Notes: generated by a model not told the origin, from the letters alone. DNA of 64,000 bases from Bacillus sp. AFS015802 (GCF_002561455.1 NZ_NTUP01000070.1:76217-140216); one strand, 5' to 3'. Shown: positions 1 to 8,523, counted from the first letter of the stretch. A program made the numbers and translations.

Positions 1-477
1 GCGGCCGTGGGGCTTGATTTCCGCTTTGATACCAGTGTTCCGACTAATACGTTTGATGCTCATCGCCTGACGAAGTATGCGAAAACGAAAGGGAAAGAAG
101 CAAGTATGACTGAAATCCTGCTGTATGCTCACTTTACCCTGTCTAAACATATTGGTGACCGGGATACTCTAGTCGAATTAGCGAAACAAGCCGGGTTAGA
201 AGAAGAGGAAGTGAAGGACGTCCTGAATGGAAGTGATTTTTCTCAAGAGGTTCGAAACGATGAAGCTGAAGCGGGACAGATCGGTGTCCAAGGTGTGCCA
301 TTCTTCGTACTCAATCGTAAGTATGCGATTTCAGGTGCACAGCCAAGTGATGTATTTTTAAGTTCGATCCAAAAAGTGTGGGAAGAGGAAGCGAAGACGT
401 CTCTTCTCAAGCCCCTTGGAACGGAAGGGATGGCCTGTGACGAGAATGGATGCGAGATACCATCGACGAAGTCATAA
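1..477 (+). CDS. DsbA-family (FrnE-like) oxidoreductase, 5' truncated
   Basis: The reading frame is open from base 1, so the window edge cuts off the N-terminus; the GTG at base 7 is probably internal. About 158 residues remain, whereas FrnE-type proteins are about 235. The visible part is the helical insertion and the C-terminal half of the thioredoxin fold, with the cis-proline loop in the motif GVPFFVLN. The CxxC active site would lie in the missing part. The C-terminus carries an extra cysteine pair (ACDENGC). Members are cytosolic dithiol-disulfide oxidoreductases or isomerases; the substrate cannot be told. A shared terminator separates it from the convergent gene downstream. Confidence 0.8.
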   Translation, partial: AAVGLDFRFDTSVPTNTFDAHRLTKYAKTKGKEASMTEILLYAHFTLSKHIGDRDTLVELAKQAGLEEEEVKDVLNGSDFSQEVRNDEAEAGQIGVQGVPFFVLNRKYAISGAQPSDVFLSSIQKVWEEEAKTSLLKPLGTEGMACDENGCEIPSTKS

Positions 478-504
478 TCCAATCGACAACTCTTTAAAAT
501 AATG

Positions 505-545
505 AAAAAAGCAAGCGGGAAAATGTGATCCGCTTGCTTTTTTAT
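505..545. terminator. Bidirectional terminator between convergent genes
   Basis: An A-run, the stem GCAAGCGG paired with CCGCTTGC and a T-run form an intrinsic terminator usable from both strands. It sits between the DsbA-like gene and the CAP-domain gene. Confidence 0.85.
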
Positions 546-592
546 TTCATACAGCTCCAGCGGCTAAGGGCATAGTCGCTTCGGCATTAGGT

Positions 593-1723
593 TTAATTAC
601 TATAGAAGTTCTCGGTATAATATGGCTGGGATTTTTCGTTGAAGGCGACCCCTATCCCTAAATGCTCGTAGTGTGTCTGCAGGATGTTTTCTCTGTGACC
701 TTTGGAATTCATCAGTCCTTCGTGGGCGAAGATGGAACTTAACTGACCGTACGCAAGGTTTTCACCGGCCGTGCGAAAGGCTATCTGATCTTCTTCCATG
801 CGATCAAAGGGGGACTGCCCATCAAGATTAGTGTGACTGAAGTAATCCTGTTCCGCCATATCCAAACTGTGTTTCCTCGCCGTGTCCCTTACTTGACTAT
901 CCCACGATAGAACGTTCAGTCCTTTTTCGACACGGGTGGCATTGGTCAGGTCAAAAAGCTGGAATTCAAACCCTTCCTTTAGTTCGGGACTTGCATCCGA
1001 ATAGAAGTTTTTCTTATTTGCTTCGAGATTTTCGCTGATGATCTGAATGGCCGTGACGGTGTCATTTTCATGCTTATCATAGAAGATGGTCACGTAGCTG
1101 CCGTCGACTTGGTAAACATCCTGTTCTCCGTTATTTTGCAGCTGATATAACGTGAGTCCTTTCCGGATATTTGTTAATGGCTTGCCAAGTTCACTCTGTA
1201 CCGTTTCTTTGGAGACACCCATTTTAATCCCTGAATCGGAGGATAGGAGATCCTGATTCGTGAACAGGCCGTTCACCTGTTGGTTTTGATCATAGGAGAC
1301 CATTAAGAAATTGCGATAATTTTCATGATAGGCATACCACGAAACACCATATTCATTACTGGACTTTCTTTTGGCTTCACCGAGCTCTTTTTCCACACTT
1401 TCTTTGGAATCCCCGAGTTCGATATTATAGATTGAGAACATTTGCTCACTGGGTACAGTCAAGGTCGGCTTCTCTACAGGTTCCTCTTCATTTGCTTCAG
1501 AGGGTTTTTCGAGATCCCGGAAAGAATCGTCCAGTTTTATCAGAAGAAGATTCACTTCCTGGTAGATTTGATCAAAGGCATCCTGTACTTTAGGATTGTT
1601 CTTCATTTCTTCAATTTTAGAAAGGACAGAATCGAAACCTGTCGCTTCCACTTTCTCTTCCCAAGCGGGCTTGGATATATAGGCAATCACAATGATCATG
1701 ATAAGAAAAAATAATCGTCTCAA
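593..1723 (-). CDS. CAP-domain protein (YlbC-like) with N-terminal membrane anchor
   Basis: The 376-residue protein begins with an uncleaved-looking hydrophobic segment (residues 3-18, LFFLIMIIVIAY). An acidic linker follows, then a CAP-associated region at about 95-230 with two repeats of the type S-K-E-S/T-V-x-x-E-L-G. The C-terminal CAP/SCP domain spans about 250-375. CAP motifs visible are LTNATR, HSLDMAEQDYFSHTN, GENLAYG and HRENIL. The architecture matches B. subtilis YlbC and sporulation-associated YkwD-like proteins. It is likely extracytoplasmic; the biochemical role of bacterial CAP domains is unsettled. It is transcribed alone, divergently from speD. Confidence 0.85.
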   Translation of the reverse strand: MRRLFFLIMIIVIAYISKPAWEEKVEATGFDSVLSKIEEMKNNPKVQDAFDQIYQEVNLLLIKLDDSFRDLEKPSEANEEEPVEKPTLTVPSEQMFSIYNIELGDSKESVEKELGEAKRKSSNEYGVSWYAYHENYRNFLMVSYDQNQQVNGLFTNQDLLSSDSGIKMGVSKETVQSELGKPLTNIRKGLTLYQLQNNGEQDVYQVDGSYVTIFYDKHENDTVTAIQIISENLEANKKNFYSDASPELKEGFEFQLFDLTNATRVEKGLNVLSWDSQVRDTARKHSLDMAEQDYFSHTNLDGQSPFDRMEEDQIAFRTAGENLAYGQLSSIFAHEGLMNSKGHRENILQTHYEHLGIGVAFNEKSQPYYTENFYSN

Positions 1724-1916
1724 ATGCTAACACTCCATTCTACCTTCCATTGTATCCAAAAAATTAATGAAGTAAAAAAGAAAGGCTTACTCACTTTGTT
1801 CAGTACCCATTCTACACGATCTTCAACCTCATTTGGCTGTTTTAGTATGGTTGGCTCTGGGTAAGATAAATGAATAAGGCATACTAACAACTATTACATA
1901 TAAGGGGAAATGCAAA

Positions 1917-2729
1917 ATGAAATTATCTCACGAAGAACGGATCCAACTGCATGAGTTCAATAATTTAACGAAATCATTAAGTTTTAATATGTATGATATC
2001 TGTTATACAAAGACCCGGGAAGAACGTGAAGCATATATTGAGTACATTGATGAGCAATACAACGCCGATCGATTGACGAAGATCCTTACACATGTTTCGG
2101 ATATTATCGGGGCCCATGTCCTGAATATTTCGAAGCAGGACTACGTTCCCCAGGGGGCGAGTGTGACGATCCTGGTATCGGAAGGTCCGATTGTCGAGGT
2201 GCCGACGGAGCATTTTGATGAATCGCCCGGTCCTTTGCCATCCGGTGTGACAATGCATCTGGATAAAAGTCATATCACGGTCCATACGTACCCTGAATAT
2301 CATCCACATGAAGGGATTTCTACATTCAGGGCCGATATCGATGTGTCCACATGCGGGGAAATTTCCCCCCTTAAAGCATTGAACTATTTGATTCATTCCT
2401 TCGACACGGACATCATGACCATGGATTATCGGGTGAGGGGATTTACAAGGGATATTAACGGAAGAAAACTTTTCATCGACCACGATATCAATTCCATTCA
2501 GAATTATATCCCGGAGGAAATCAAAGATGAATACGATATGATCGATGTGAATGTTTATCCCCAAAATATTTTTCACACAAAATGCAAGTTGAAGGAATTT
2601 GATTTAAATAACTATTTATTTGGTTATACAAAGGACAGGCTGGAAGAGGATGAAGTGGATGAGATTACAGACAAAGTAAAAATGGAAATGGATGAAATAT
2701 TTTATGGTAAGAATATTCCGAGACCATAA
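1917..2729 (+). CDS. speD: S-adenosylmethionine decarboxylase proenzyme (long, E. coli-type)
   Basis: SpeD decarboxylates SAM to supply aminopropyl groups for spermidine. The 270-residue length matches the E. coli-type class rather than the short (about 125 residue) SpeH type of B. subtilis. The self-cleavage site that makes the pyruvoyl cofactor is in [13 protein letters not shown] at about residue 112-124; the Ser becomes the pyruvoyl group and the conserved His lies nearby. The start is supported by AAGGGG about 9 nt upstream. No spermidine synthase lies next to it, so the pathway partner is elsewhere. Confidence 0.93.
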   Translation: MKLSHEERIQLHEFNNLTKSLSFNMYDICYTKTREEREAYIEYIDEQYNADRLTKILTHVSDIIGAHVLNISKQDYVPQGASVTILVSEGPIVEVPTEHFDESPGPLPSGVTMHLDKSHITVHTYPEYHPHEGISTFRADIDVSTCGEISPLKALNYLIHSFDTDIMTMDYRVRGFTRDINGRKLFIDHDINSIQNYIPEEIKDEYDMIDVNVYPQNIFHTKCKLKEFDLNNYLFGYTKDRLEEDEVDEITDKVKMEMDEIFYGKNIPRP

Positions 2730-2736
2730 GGAAGTT

Positions 2737-2777
2737 TTCCCCTTCGCGGAGCATTTTAGCGGAGGGGATTTTGGTTT
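2737..2777 (+). terminator. Terminator after speD
   Basis: The stem CCCCTTCGC paired with GCGGAGGGG (one mismatch) is followed by a T-rich stretch, directly after the speD stop codon. Confidence 0.6.
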
Positions 2778-2873
2778 TGAAATCTTACTATTTTGAAAAT
2801 GGGTTTGAAGAAGGGATATGCCTTCTCCATGAAGAATAGGTAATGATGCTTGTAAATGGAGGAGGAAAAGGGA

Positions 2874-3671
2874 ATGAATTCACATGAAATCGAATACAAA
2901 TTGCACGGGGATGATATGCAGTTTGTCGAAATAGAGTTGGATCCTGGTGAAAGCGCAGTGGCCGAAGCCGGTGGTATGATGATGATGGAAGATGGTATCG
3001 GGATGGAAACGATCTTTGGGGACGGAGCAAAGGGAAGCGGTACAGGAGGCTTTCTTGGCAAGCTTGTGGGAGCGGGGAAACGCATACTGACAGGCGAAAG
3101 CTTATTCATGACCGTATTCACAAATGAAGGCATGGGTAAAAAGCATGTATCATTCGCAGCTCCTTATCCGGGAAAGATCATCCCTGTTGATTTAAGTGAA
3201 TTGGGCGGAAAAGTGATTTGTCAAAAAGATGCTTTTCTCTGTGCAGCAAAAGGTGTGTCTGTAGGGATCGATTTTCAAAAGAAATTAGGAACAGGCTTCT
3301 TTGGTGGGGAAGGATTCATCATGCAGAAGCTTGAGGGAGACGGCTTGGCCTTTCTTCATGCAGGGGGAACCATTTATAGAAGAGAGCTTCAGCCGGGGGA
3401 AGTATTACGGGTGGATACGGGTTGTCTGGTAGCCATGACAAAAGAGGTAGACTACAATATCGAATATGTTGGCAAAATCAAATCCGCCTTCCTTGGTGGG
3501 GAGGGGTTATTTTTTGCTACCGTTCGTGGTCCGGGTACCGTATGGATTCAATCCCTTCCTTTCAGTCGTCTGGCGGAAAGAATCTATGCAAATGCTCCAG
3601 GTGGCGGCCGTTCCACCGGTGAGGGAAGCATACTTGGTGGAATCGGGGATTTCCTGAACGGAGACGACTGA
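2874..3671 (+). CDS. AIM24 / TIGR00266 family protein
   Basis: The 265-residue protein belongs to the AIM24 family, whose founding member is a mitochondrial inner-membrane organisation protein; the bacterial function is unknown. Typical features are the glycine-rich beta repeats, the N-terminal motif [19 protein letters not shown] and the later GGEGL and FSRLAERI motifs. An in-frame ATG six codons upstream (2856) overlaps the ribosome binding site GGAGG. The ATG at 2874, about 11 nt after it, is therefore the better start. The gene stands alone and ends at a terminator. Confidence 0.87.
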   Translation: MNSHEIEYKLHGDDMQFVEIELDPGESAVAEAGGMMMMEDGIGMETIFGDGAKGSGTGGFLGKLVGAGKRILTGESLFMTVFTNEGMGKKHVSFAAPYPGKIIPVDLSELGGKVICQKDAFLCAAKGVSVGIDFQKKLGTGFFGGEGFIMQKLEGDGLAFLHAGGTIYRRELQPGEVLRVDTGCLVAMTKEVDYNIEYVGKIKSAFLGGEGLFFATVRGPGTVWIQSLPFSRLAERIYANAPGGGRSTGEGSILGGIGDFLNGDD

Positions 3672-3681
3672 TAGAGAATAT

Positions 3682-3714
3682 AAAAAGCATTTCCATTCGT
3701 GGAAGTGCTTTTTT
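3682..3714 (+). terminator. Terminator after the AIM24-family gene
   Basis: AGCATTTCC pairs with GGAAGTGCT (one mismatch) around a 6-nt loop and is followed by T6. Confidence 0.8.
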
Positions 3715-3805
3715 AAAGTTCAAGAGTTGACAGATTTATTTTGGGTATTCACCTATTCAGGTCCCGAGACATATGTTTAATTAAACGATGTGAAAGGGTG
3801 ATTCC

Positions 3806-4900
3806 GTGACAGGAAAGATTCGACATTATTATGCTGGAGGCAACACGGCCAAAGGTTTTTACAGTCTATATGATTCGGTGTTAGCGGGTCTGGAAAGGCT
3901 ATATATACTAAAAGGCGGTCCAGGGACGGGGAAATCCTCCCTGATGAAGTCAATTGGGGAACGCTTCCATGAAAAAGGGATAGAGGTGGACTATCTGCAT
4001 TGTGCTTCCGATAATCAATCCATCGAAGGTGTTCTCCTCCCTGAGTTCGGTGTGGGGATTGTGGACGGTACGGCTCCTCATATTATAGAACCTAAAGCAC
4101 CCGGTGTCATTGAAGAGTATGTGAATCTGGGAGTGGCATGGGACCGGGAAGAGCTGTCCGATCATAAGGAAGACATTCTTCGCTTAAACGATCAAATTTC
4201 CGCCCTCTTTCAGAAGGCTTACGATACATTTGCGGCATCTCTGAGTGCCCATGACGACATAGAAGACATCTACATTTCCAATATGGACTTCACCAAAGCG
4301 AATGAATTGACTAATGAGTTAATTTCACACTTTTTTGAAGATAAGAGCCTTTCTAAATCCTCCACAATCAAACATCGTTTCTTGGGTGCGGCGACTCCTG
4401 ATGGGGCAGTTGATTACATTCAGAATTTAACAGAGGATGTAGATAAGCGCTACTTTATAAAAGGCCGTGCGGGATCCGGAAAATCAACGATGTTAAAGAA
4501 AATTGCTTCTGCCGGTGAAGAGAAAGGCTATGATGTAGAGGTTTATCATTGTGGATTTGATCCGAATAGTCTGGATATGTTGATTATCAGAGAAAAAGGA
4601 ATCGCCATTTTCGACAGCACTTCGCCACATGAATATTTTCCTGAGCGGCAATCCGATGAAATCATCGATATGTATGAAAGATGTATCACTCAAGGGACAG
4701 ATGAAAAATACGCTGTGGAGATAGAACGGACGACCAAAGCCTATAAGGATAAAATGAAAGAAGCCATCTCCTATCTGAAAGAAGCGAAATCACTTCGCGA
4801 ACAACTTGAAGCCATCTATATAAGAGCAATGGACTTTTCAAAGGTGGATACGATAAGAGAAGAAATCTTTCAGGAAATAAATACGTTTATAAAAAAGTAG
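3806..4900 (+). CDS. Internally duplicated P-loop ATPase (PRK06851-like)
   Basis: The 364-residue cytosolic protein is built of two similar halves. Each half has a Walker A motif (GGPGTGKSS at about 37, GRAGSGKST at about 223), then a loop with HCASDNQS or HCGFDPNS. Each then has a Walker B-like strand followed by T/S-x-P-H (VDGTAPH, FDSTSPH), and ends in a helical region with Y-I-x-x-M-D-F. This fits a conserved Firmicute ATPase family of unknown role. The start is GTG, with AAAGGG 7 nt upstream. It is monocistronic between two terminators; what it acts on is not evident. Confidence 0.8.
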   Translation: MTGKIRHYYAGGNTAKGFYSLYDSVLAGLERLYILKGGPGTGKSSLMKSIGERFHEKGIEVDYLHCASDNQSIEGVLLPEFGVGIVDGTAPHIIEPKAPGVIEEYVNLGVAWDREELSDHKEDILRLNDQISALFQKAYDTFAASLSAHDDIEDIYISNMDFTKANELTNELISHFFEDKSLSKSSTIKHRFLGAATPDGAVDYIQNLTEDVDKRYFIKGRAGSGKSTMLKKIASAGEEKGYDVEVYHCGFDPNSLDMLIIREKGIAIFDSTSPHEYFPERQSDEIIDMYERCITQGTDEKYAVEIERTTKAYKDKMKEAISYLKEAKSLREQLEAIYIRAMDFSKVDTIREEIFQEINTFIKK

Positions 4901-4919
4901 TTAACAGAGTAAACTCGGG

Positions 4920-4949
4920 AACGCGATGATTTAATGTCATTGCGTTTTT
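4920..4949 (+). terminator. Terminator after the duplicated ATPase gene
   Basis: AACGCGATGA pairs with TCATTGCGTT around a short loop and is followed by a T-run. Confidence 0.75.
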
Positions 4950-4992
4950 ATCTGGTTGACAAAACCGACGTCCGATTAAGTAAATAACCGAT

Positions 4993-5018
4993 AAAACCAT
5001 GCTTAGGCATGGTTTTTA
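4993..5018 (+). terminator. Second terminator-like hairpin
   Basis: ACCATGC-tta-GGCATGGT is flanked by A4 and T5, so it could work in either direction. It lies 45 nt after the first terminator and before the exoA control region. No gene lies between the two hairpins. Confidence 0.6.
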
Positions 5019-5047
5019 TAGTGCAAAAATTTCCGGTAAGGATAGTA

Positions 5048-5096
5048 GTTATATTAATATAATAAATGCGTTTTGCTATTGTTATATTAGTATAAT
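5048..5096 (+). promoter_or_regulatory. Paired palindromic repeats before exoA
   Basis: Two near-identical 16-mers, GTTATATTAATATAAT (5048-5063) and GTTATATTAGTATAAT (5081-5096), lie 33 bp apart, about three helical turns. The first contains the perfect 14-bp palindrome TTATATTAATATAA and the second differs at one base. The second ends in a consensus -10 hexamer TATAAT. This is the layout of a repressor operator pair on the exoA promoter; no matching regulator was recognised in the window. Confidence 0.45.
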
Positions 5097-5140
5097 GAGT
5101 GATAACCATTGATTTTATGGTAGGATAATAAGGAGAAATG

Positions 5141-5173
5141 ATGTGCGAAAAGGAGTTAAGTAGATTACTATGA
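5141..5173 (+). CDS. Possible 10-codon leader peptide coupled to exoA
   Basis: A ribosome binding site AAGGAG (5130-5135) precedes ATG at 5138/5141. The reading frame encodes MCEKELSRLL and stops with TGA at 5171-5173, overlapping the exoA start codon as ATGA. The exoA start has only a distant AAGGAG (about 14 nt away), and that motif lies inside this small frame. Translational coupling is therefore plausible. The frame is too short for statistical support. Confidence 0.3.
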   Translation: MCEKELSRLL

Positions 5174-5922
5174 AGCTGGTATCATGGAACGTAAATGGAA
5201 TTAGGGCATGTGTGAAAAAAGGTTTTTTAGATTACTTTTATGAAGTGGGTGCAGATATTTTTTGTCTTCAAGAGACAAAGCTTCAAGAAGGCCAGATTTC
5301 ACTGGATCTGGATGGATACCACCAATATTGGAACTACGCCCAGCGAAAGGGATATTCAGGTACCGCGGTCTTCACTAAAAAGAAACCTTTGGCTGTCTTT
5401 TATGGATTCAAAGAAGGACAGGTCGAGTCAGAGGGGAGAATCATTACATGCGAATTTGATTCGTTTTATTTGGTGAATGTCTATACTCCGAATTCAAAAA
5501 GGGATCTTTCAAGGATTGAAGAACGCCTGGAGTGGGAGGATACATTAAGAGTGTATCTCGTTGAATTGAATCTCCATAAACCGGTTATTCTTTGTGGGGA
5601 CTTAAACGTGGCCCATACTGAGATTGATCTGAAAAATGATCAATCAAACAGGGGAAATTCAGGTTTTACGGATGAAGAGCGGGAGAAAATGACGCTGCTG
5701 CTCCAAGAGGGGTTCGTCGACAGCTTTCGATTTTTACATCCTGAAGAGGACGATGCATTCAGCTGGTGGTCTTATATGAATAAGGTGCGTGAACGGAATA
5801 TTGGCTGGAGGATCGACTACTTTATTGTCTCCATTCGTTTATCCCCAGCAATAAAAAGTGCGGAAATTCATTCTCCTGTCCTGGGCAGCGATCACTGTCC
5901 GGTATACTTACAGTTAGAGTAG
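5170..5922 (+). CDS. exoA: Exodeoxyribonuclease III / AP endonuclease ExoA
   Basis: The 250-residue enzyme cleaves at abasic sites in base-excision repair, a role tied to spore DNA repair in Bacillus. Family signatures are all present: SWNVNGIRA at the N-terminus, LQETKLQ (metal-binding Glu), YSGTAVF, NVYTPNS, CGDLNVAH (Asp and Asn of the active site), WRIDYFIVS and the terminal GSDHCPV catalytic Asp-His. The length equals B. subtilis ExoA (252). Upstream lie a paired palindrome and a possible coupled leader peptide. Confidence 0.95.
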   Translation: MKLVSWNVNGIRACVKKGFLDYFYEVGADIFCLQETKLQEGQISLDLDGYHQYWNYAQRKGYSGTAVFTKKKPLAVFYGFKEGQVESEGRIITCEFDSFYLVNVYTPNSKRDLSRIEERLEWEDTLRVYLVELNLHKPVILCGDLNVAHTEIDLKNDQSNRGNSGFTDEEREKMTLLLQEGFVDSFRFLHPEEDDAFSWWSYMNKVRERNIGWRIDYFIVSIRLSPAIKSAEIHSPVLGSDHCPVYLQLE

Positions 5923-5966
5923 TCCATACAAGAAGTAGAAAAGGAAATGTTCATGGAGGGAAAAGT

Positions 5967-6554
5967 ATGTTGAGGAAAAAATTGCAGCAATTCATAGAAG
6001 AAACAAAAGAATCCAAGGGAACCGTTCCTTTGTATGAGCTGGAGAGAGAGTACGCGTTGAAGCACGGAATACTCCATGCAGAGGACGTGACCCCCGCGAA
6101 AGGCGATTCGCGATTTCAGAATGCGTACATCGAGCGTTGTGACAAAGAAACGGAAGAACTTATCAATCAAGAAACTGTCGAATTTCTTAATAAGCCAATC
6201 GCATACCTGAAAGAACACAAAAATGAGTTCGTTTACCTTGAATCTGAATGGTTTTCCGTCATTGGAGTGGAAGCTGTTTCTGTGGAAGTGGACGACGTGT
6301 TCGGTACCTATGATGCCATGCTTGGATTAAAGCTCCAAAAGAAATATCGTAGTCAGATTGAAGGGTACCTGGAAGAGGTCCTTCAAGATGATTCCTCTTT
6401 TGATCTTTTGTTTAATGGGGAAGATGGGTTATGGGATTTGAATTTCACTTTGAATGATCATGCCGATTTTCATGAAGGACTTCTGATGCTTGAGGTTTAC
6501 GGTCTTATTTATGAGTTCCTTTTTAATCTCCTGAAACATATTGATGAGAACTGA
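5967..6554 (+). CDS. Conserved hypothetical protein, acidic, soluble
   Basis: The 195-residue protein has no membrane segment or signal peptide and is rich in Glu and Asp. I do not recognise a catalytic motif. Similar Bacillus proteins are sometimes labelled branched-chain amino acid aminotransferase, but no PLP-enzyme motif is visible and I do not support that name. Stretches such as YIERCDKETEELI and FGTYDAMLGLKLQKKY look conserved. The start has GGAGGG 8 nt upstream. It lies 44 nt after exoA and could be co-transcribed with it. Confidence 0.65.
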   Translation: MLRKKLQQFIEETKESKGTVPLYELEREYALKHGILHAEDVTPAKGDSRFQNAYIERCDKETEELINQETVEFLNKPIAYLKEHKNEFVYLESEWFSVIGVEAVSVEVDDVFGTYDAMLGLKLQKKYRSQIEGYLEEVLQDDSSFDLLFNGEDGLWDLNFTLNDHADFHEGLLMLEVYGLIYEFLFNLLKHIDEN

Positions 6555-6560
6555 ATGGGA

Positions 6561-6602
6561 GATCCCCCTTTTGAATGAACGATTTCGAAGGGGGATTTTA
6601 TT
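6561..6602. terminator. Terminator between convergent genes
   Basis: GATCCCCCTT pairs with AAGGGGGAT around an AT-rich loop, followed by a T-run on the plus strand. It overlaps the 3' end of the convergent gene at 6598. Confidence 0.75.
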
Positions 6603-7152
6603 TTGCCTTTTTCCGTTTGACCGGCTCATAGTCGAATAATTTCCCTTCATACAAAAGGTGCAGTTGGGGATGCTTCCTGAAATCCTCCGGGGTGATCAAG
6701 GCGGGCAGCTTATCCCATAGTTTGATGCCGGAGCGTTGAAGGACTTCTGCTACAAACTGAGAACAAAAATAGGAGTTGCTGAATTCAACAGGCTCATTCA
6801 TCGATACCCCGAACACCCCCAAAAGATTGTAGAGAAATTTATTTCGACTTCTTTTAAATACATTCAATACACGCTTCATCTTTTCGATATGACGGCCGGT
6901 TACTTCCAATTGATAGATCACACACGTAGTTTGGGGGTATTTGCTGTATGTTCCTTGAAAGATATCCTCTTTCACGAATCCTCCATTTATCGGGTTGCTG
7001 GGGTGTTTGCGTCCAAAACTGTATAGCTCATTCAGTTCACGGTCAAACGAGATCGACGCGTGATTGTAAGGTGCTTTCGTATATTTCTTGATGGACTTTG
7101 TAAACAGTGTTCCCGTATCTGTCAGTAAAATATAAATATATTTCCCCTGCAT
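6598..7152 (-). CDS. Permuted papain-fold (YiiX/NlpC-P60-like) cysteine hydrolase
   Basis: The 184-residue protein has the circularly permuted papain-like layout. The His comes first, in APYNHASIS (about residue 30), and the Cys comes later, in SYFCSQFVAEVL (about residue 130). No signal peptide is evident. YiiX/YebB-type enzymes hydrolyse amide or ester bonds, with lipids or peptides as proposed substrates. The target here is unknown. The C-terminus is strongly basic (KRKKAK). It is divergent from the CdsA-like membrane gene, and this genomic link suggests but does not prove a membrane-related role. Confidence 0.7.
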   Translation of the reverse strand: MQGKYIYILLTDTGTLFTKSIKKYTKAPYNHASISFDRELNELYSFGRKHPSNPINGGFVKEDIFQGTYSKYPQTTCVIYQLEVTGRHIEKMKRVLNVFKRSRNKFLYNLLGVFGVSMNEPVEFSNSYFCSQFVAEVLQRSGIKLWDKLPALITPEDFRKHPQLHLLYEGKLFDYEPVKRKKAK

Positions 7153-7249
7153 ATCTCATTCCCTCTTTTAAAGTAGTAGAATTTCCCATATGCTTAATTA
7201 TACAATAAATGAATCACTTGAATACGGTCATTTGATGAGGGGGATGAAT

Positions 7250-8164
7250 ATGGAATCAGCCATTTGGACTTTATGCATTATTTTTATAGGATTGCTCGTT
7301 GTGAATGTCTTATTTTTGCAGATTAAGAGAAATCAGAAGGAGAGAGACTTTTCAAGGATTTCCCTGAGGGTTAAAACGTGGTGGGGAATGTTTGTGGTCT
7401 TTTGTTTGGCCACCTTGTTCAATCCTGTTGTATCCATGTTATCTTTAATGGTTCTCTGTTTCTTTTCCCTCAAGGAATATTTCTCGATGATGAAAACCCG
7501 AAAAGCCGACCGGCGAATTTTTTTATGGGCTTATTTATCGATTCCGATTCAGTTTTACTGGATATATATTGGATGGTATGGGATGTTCATTGTGTTTATT
7601 CCTGTATACGTATTTTTACTTTTACCTCTGCCCAGGCTGCTGGGAAAGGGTACATTGGGCTTCCTTCGATCCGTAAGCTCTACTCAATGGGGGCTTATGC
7701 TCATGGTATTTGGTTTGAGTCACCTCGCTTATTATCAGGTTGCAAATCCTGAATTTGGTGCAAATCTTGTCCTTTACCTGGTCGTGCTAACTCAAGTGAA
7801 TGATATCGTTCAGTTTGTGGTGTCCATCTACATTGGAAAGCGAAAGGTGGTCCCGACAGCTAATCCCGCCCTTACCTGGGAAGGTTTCTTTGCAGCGATC
7901 CTCGTTACCACAGGAGTATCCTATTTCATCTACCCATTCTTAACACCTCTTGATTTGAAATTCGGGATCCTTTCAGGGCTGATCATCGCCGTCAGCGGAT
8001 TTGTAGGCAGCTTGACGATCTCAGTATTGAAACGGGATCTCCTCATCGGTGACCAAGAAAGATTTGCCGCCTTAAAAGAGAGCTACCTCAATCGCGTGGA
8101 CAGCTTAGCATATACTTCGCCCATCTTCTTTCATATCATTCGTTATTATTTTGACTTCATGTGA
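7250..8164 (+). CDS. CdsA/YnbB-like phosphatidate cytidylyltransferase family membrane protein
   Basis: The 304-residue protein has about eight hydrophobic segments. The C-terminal third resembles CTP:phosphatidate cytidylyltransferases: PALTWEGFFAA, then GSLTISVLKRDLLIGD and the end motif NRVDSLAYTSPIFF. The family signature is only partly kept. S-x-L-K-R, one Asp and R-x-D are present, but the HGG triplet is absent and DRxD reads NRVD. It may be an alternative or altered enzyme, like E. coli YnbB. Of several in-frame ATGs, the one at 7250 is best spaced from GAGGGGG (7237-7243). Confidence 0.7.
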   Translation: MESAIWTLCIIFIGLLVVNVLFLQIKRNQKERDFSRISLRVKTWWGMFVVFCLATLFNPVVSMLSLMVLCFFSLKEYFSMMKTRKADRRIFLWAYLSIPIQFYWIYIGWYGMFIVFIPVYVFLLLPLPRLLGKGTLGFLRSVSSTQWGLMLMVFGLSHLAYYQVANPEFGANLVLYLVVLTQVNDIVQFVVSIYIGKRKVVPTANPALTWEGFFAAILVTTGVSYFIYPFLTPLDLKFGILSGLIIAVSGFVGSLTISVLKRDLLIGDQERFAALKESYLNRVDSLAYTSPIFFHIIRYYFDFM

Positions 8165-8171
8165 AGAAACA

Positions 8172-8206
8172 AAGAGGGACGGACCTTGGTGAAGGTCCGT
8201 CCCTCT
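8172..8206. terminator. Long perfect-hairpin terminator, copy 1 of a dispersed repeat
   Basis: AGAGGGACGGACCTT and its exact reverse complement form a 15-bp stem with a 4-nt loop between two convergent genes. The same 15-mer stem recurs at 14129-14164. Confidence 0.85.
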
Positions 8207-8214
8207 CTGGCTTT

Positions 8215-8523
8215 TTACTTATTTTTTGTGGTGCGCTCATTGATTTCTTCTGTCACCACATGGGCCAGGTCATCATTTCCGAATAGGGACAGGACACCGA
8301 GTAATGTGGCGTCTGGAATTTCTTCGGATTCTTCTTTGGAAACGGTCAAGTCGATTCCTTGCTGCAGTGCAGGATTCTTTCCTTGATGAGGGTAGGCCCT
8401 TCGATAAAGTTCAGCGGGATCCAGGTCATGATTCACACACCATTGTGCAAACACAAGGATCATCATATGTTCGTCCTTCTGATAATTTCGGATGATTTTT
8501 TCTTGCATTTCTTTAGAGTTCAC
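8215..8523 (-). CDS. Small hypothetical cytosolic protein
   Basis: The 102-residue acidic protein has no transmembrane segment or signal peptide. I do not recognise the family. It looks helical, with a central GKNPALQQGIDL and an acidic C-terminal half. Its start has a good purine-rich site (GGAGAGATATGA before ATG). It is convergent with the CdsA-like gene, sharing the long-hairpin terminator, and divergent from the DUF6509-like gene. Confidence 0.6.
   Translation of the reverse strand: MNSKEMQEKIIRNYQKDEHMMILVFAQWCVNHDLDPAELYRRAYPHQGKNPALQQGIDLTVSKEESEEIPDATLLGVLSLFGNDDLAHVVTEEINERTTKNK

Noticed and set aside
3775..3786. Perfect 12-bp palindrome GTTTAATTAAAC as an operator
   Set aside because: Single AT-rich 12-bp palindromes are expected by chance many times in 64 kb, and there is no second copy or regulator nearby.
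3774..3802. SigB promoter (GTTTAA and GGGTGA)
   Set aside because: The -10 half fits poorly, and the GGG block is part of the ribosome binding site.
5967..6554. Branched-chain amino acid aminotransferase
   Set aside because: The name is used for similar Bacillus proteins, but no PLP-binding Lys motif or class IV aminotransferase pattern is visible and the length is too short.
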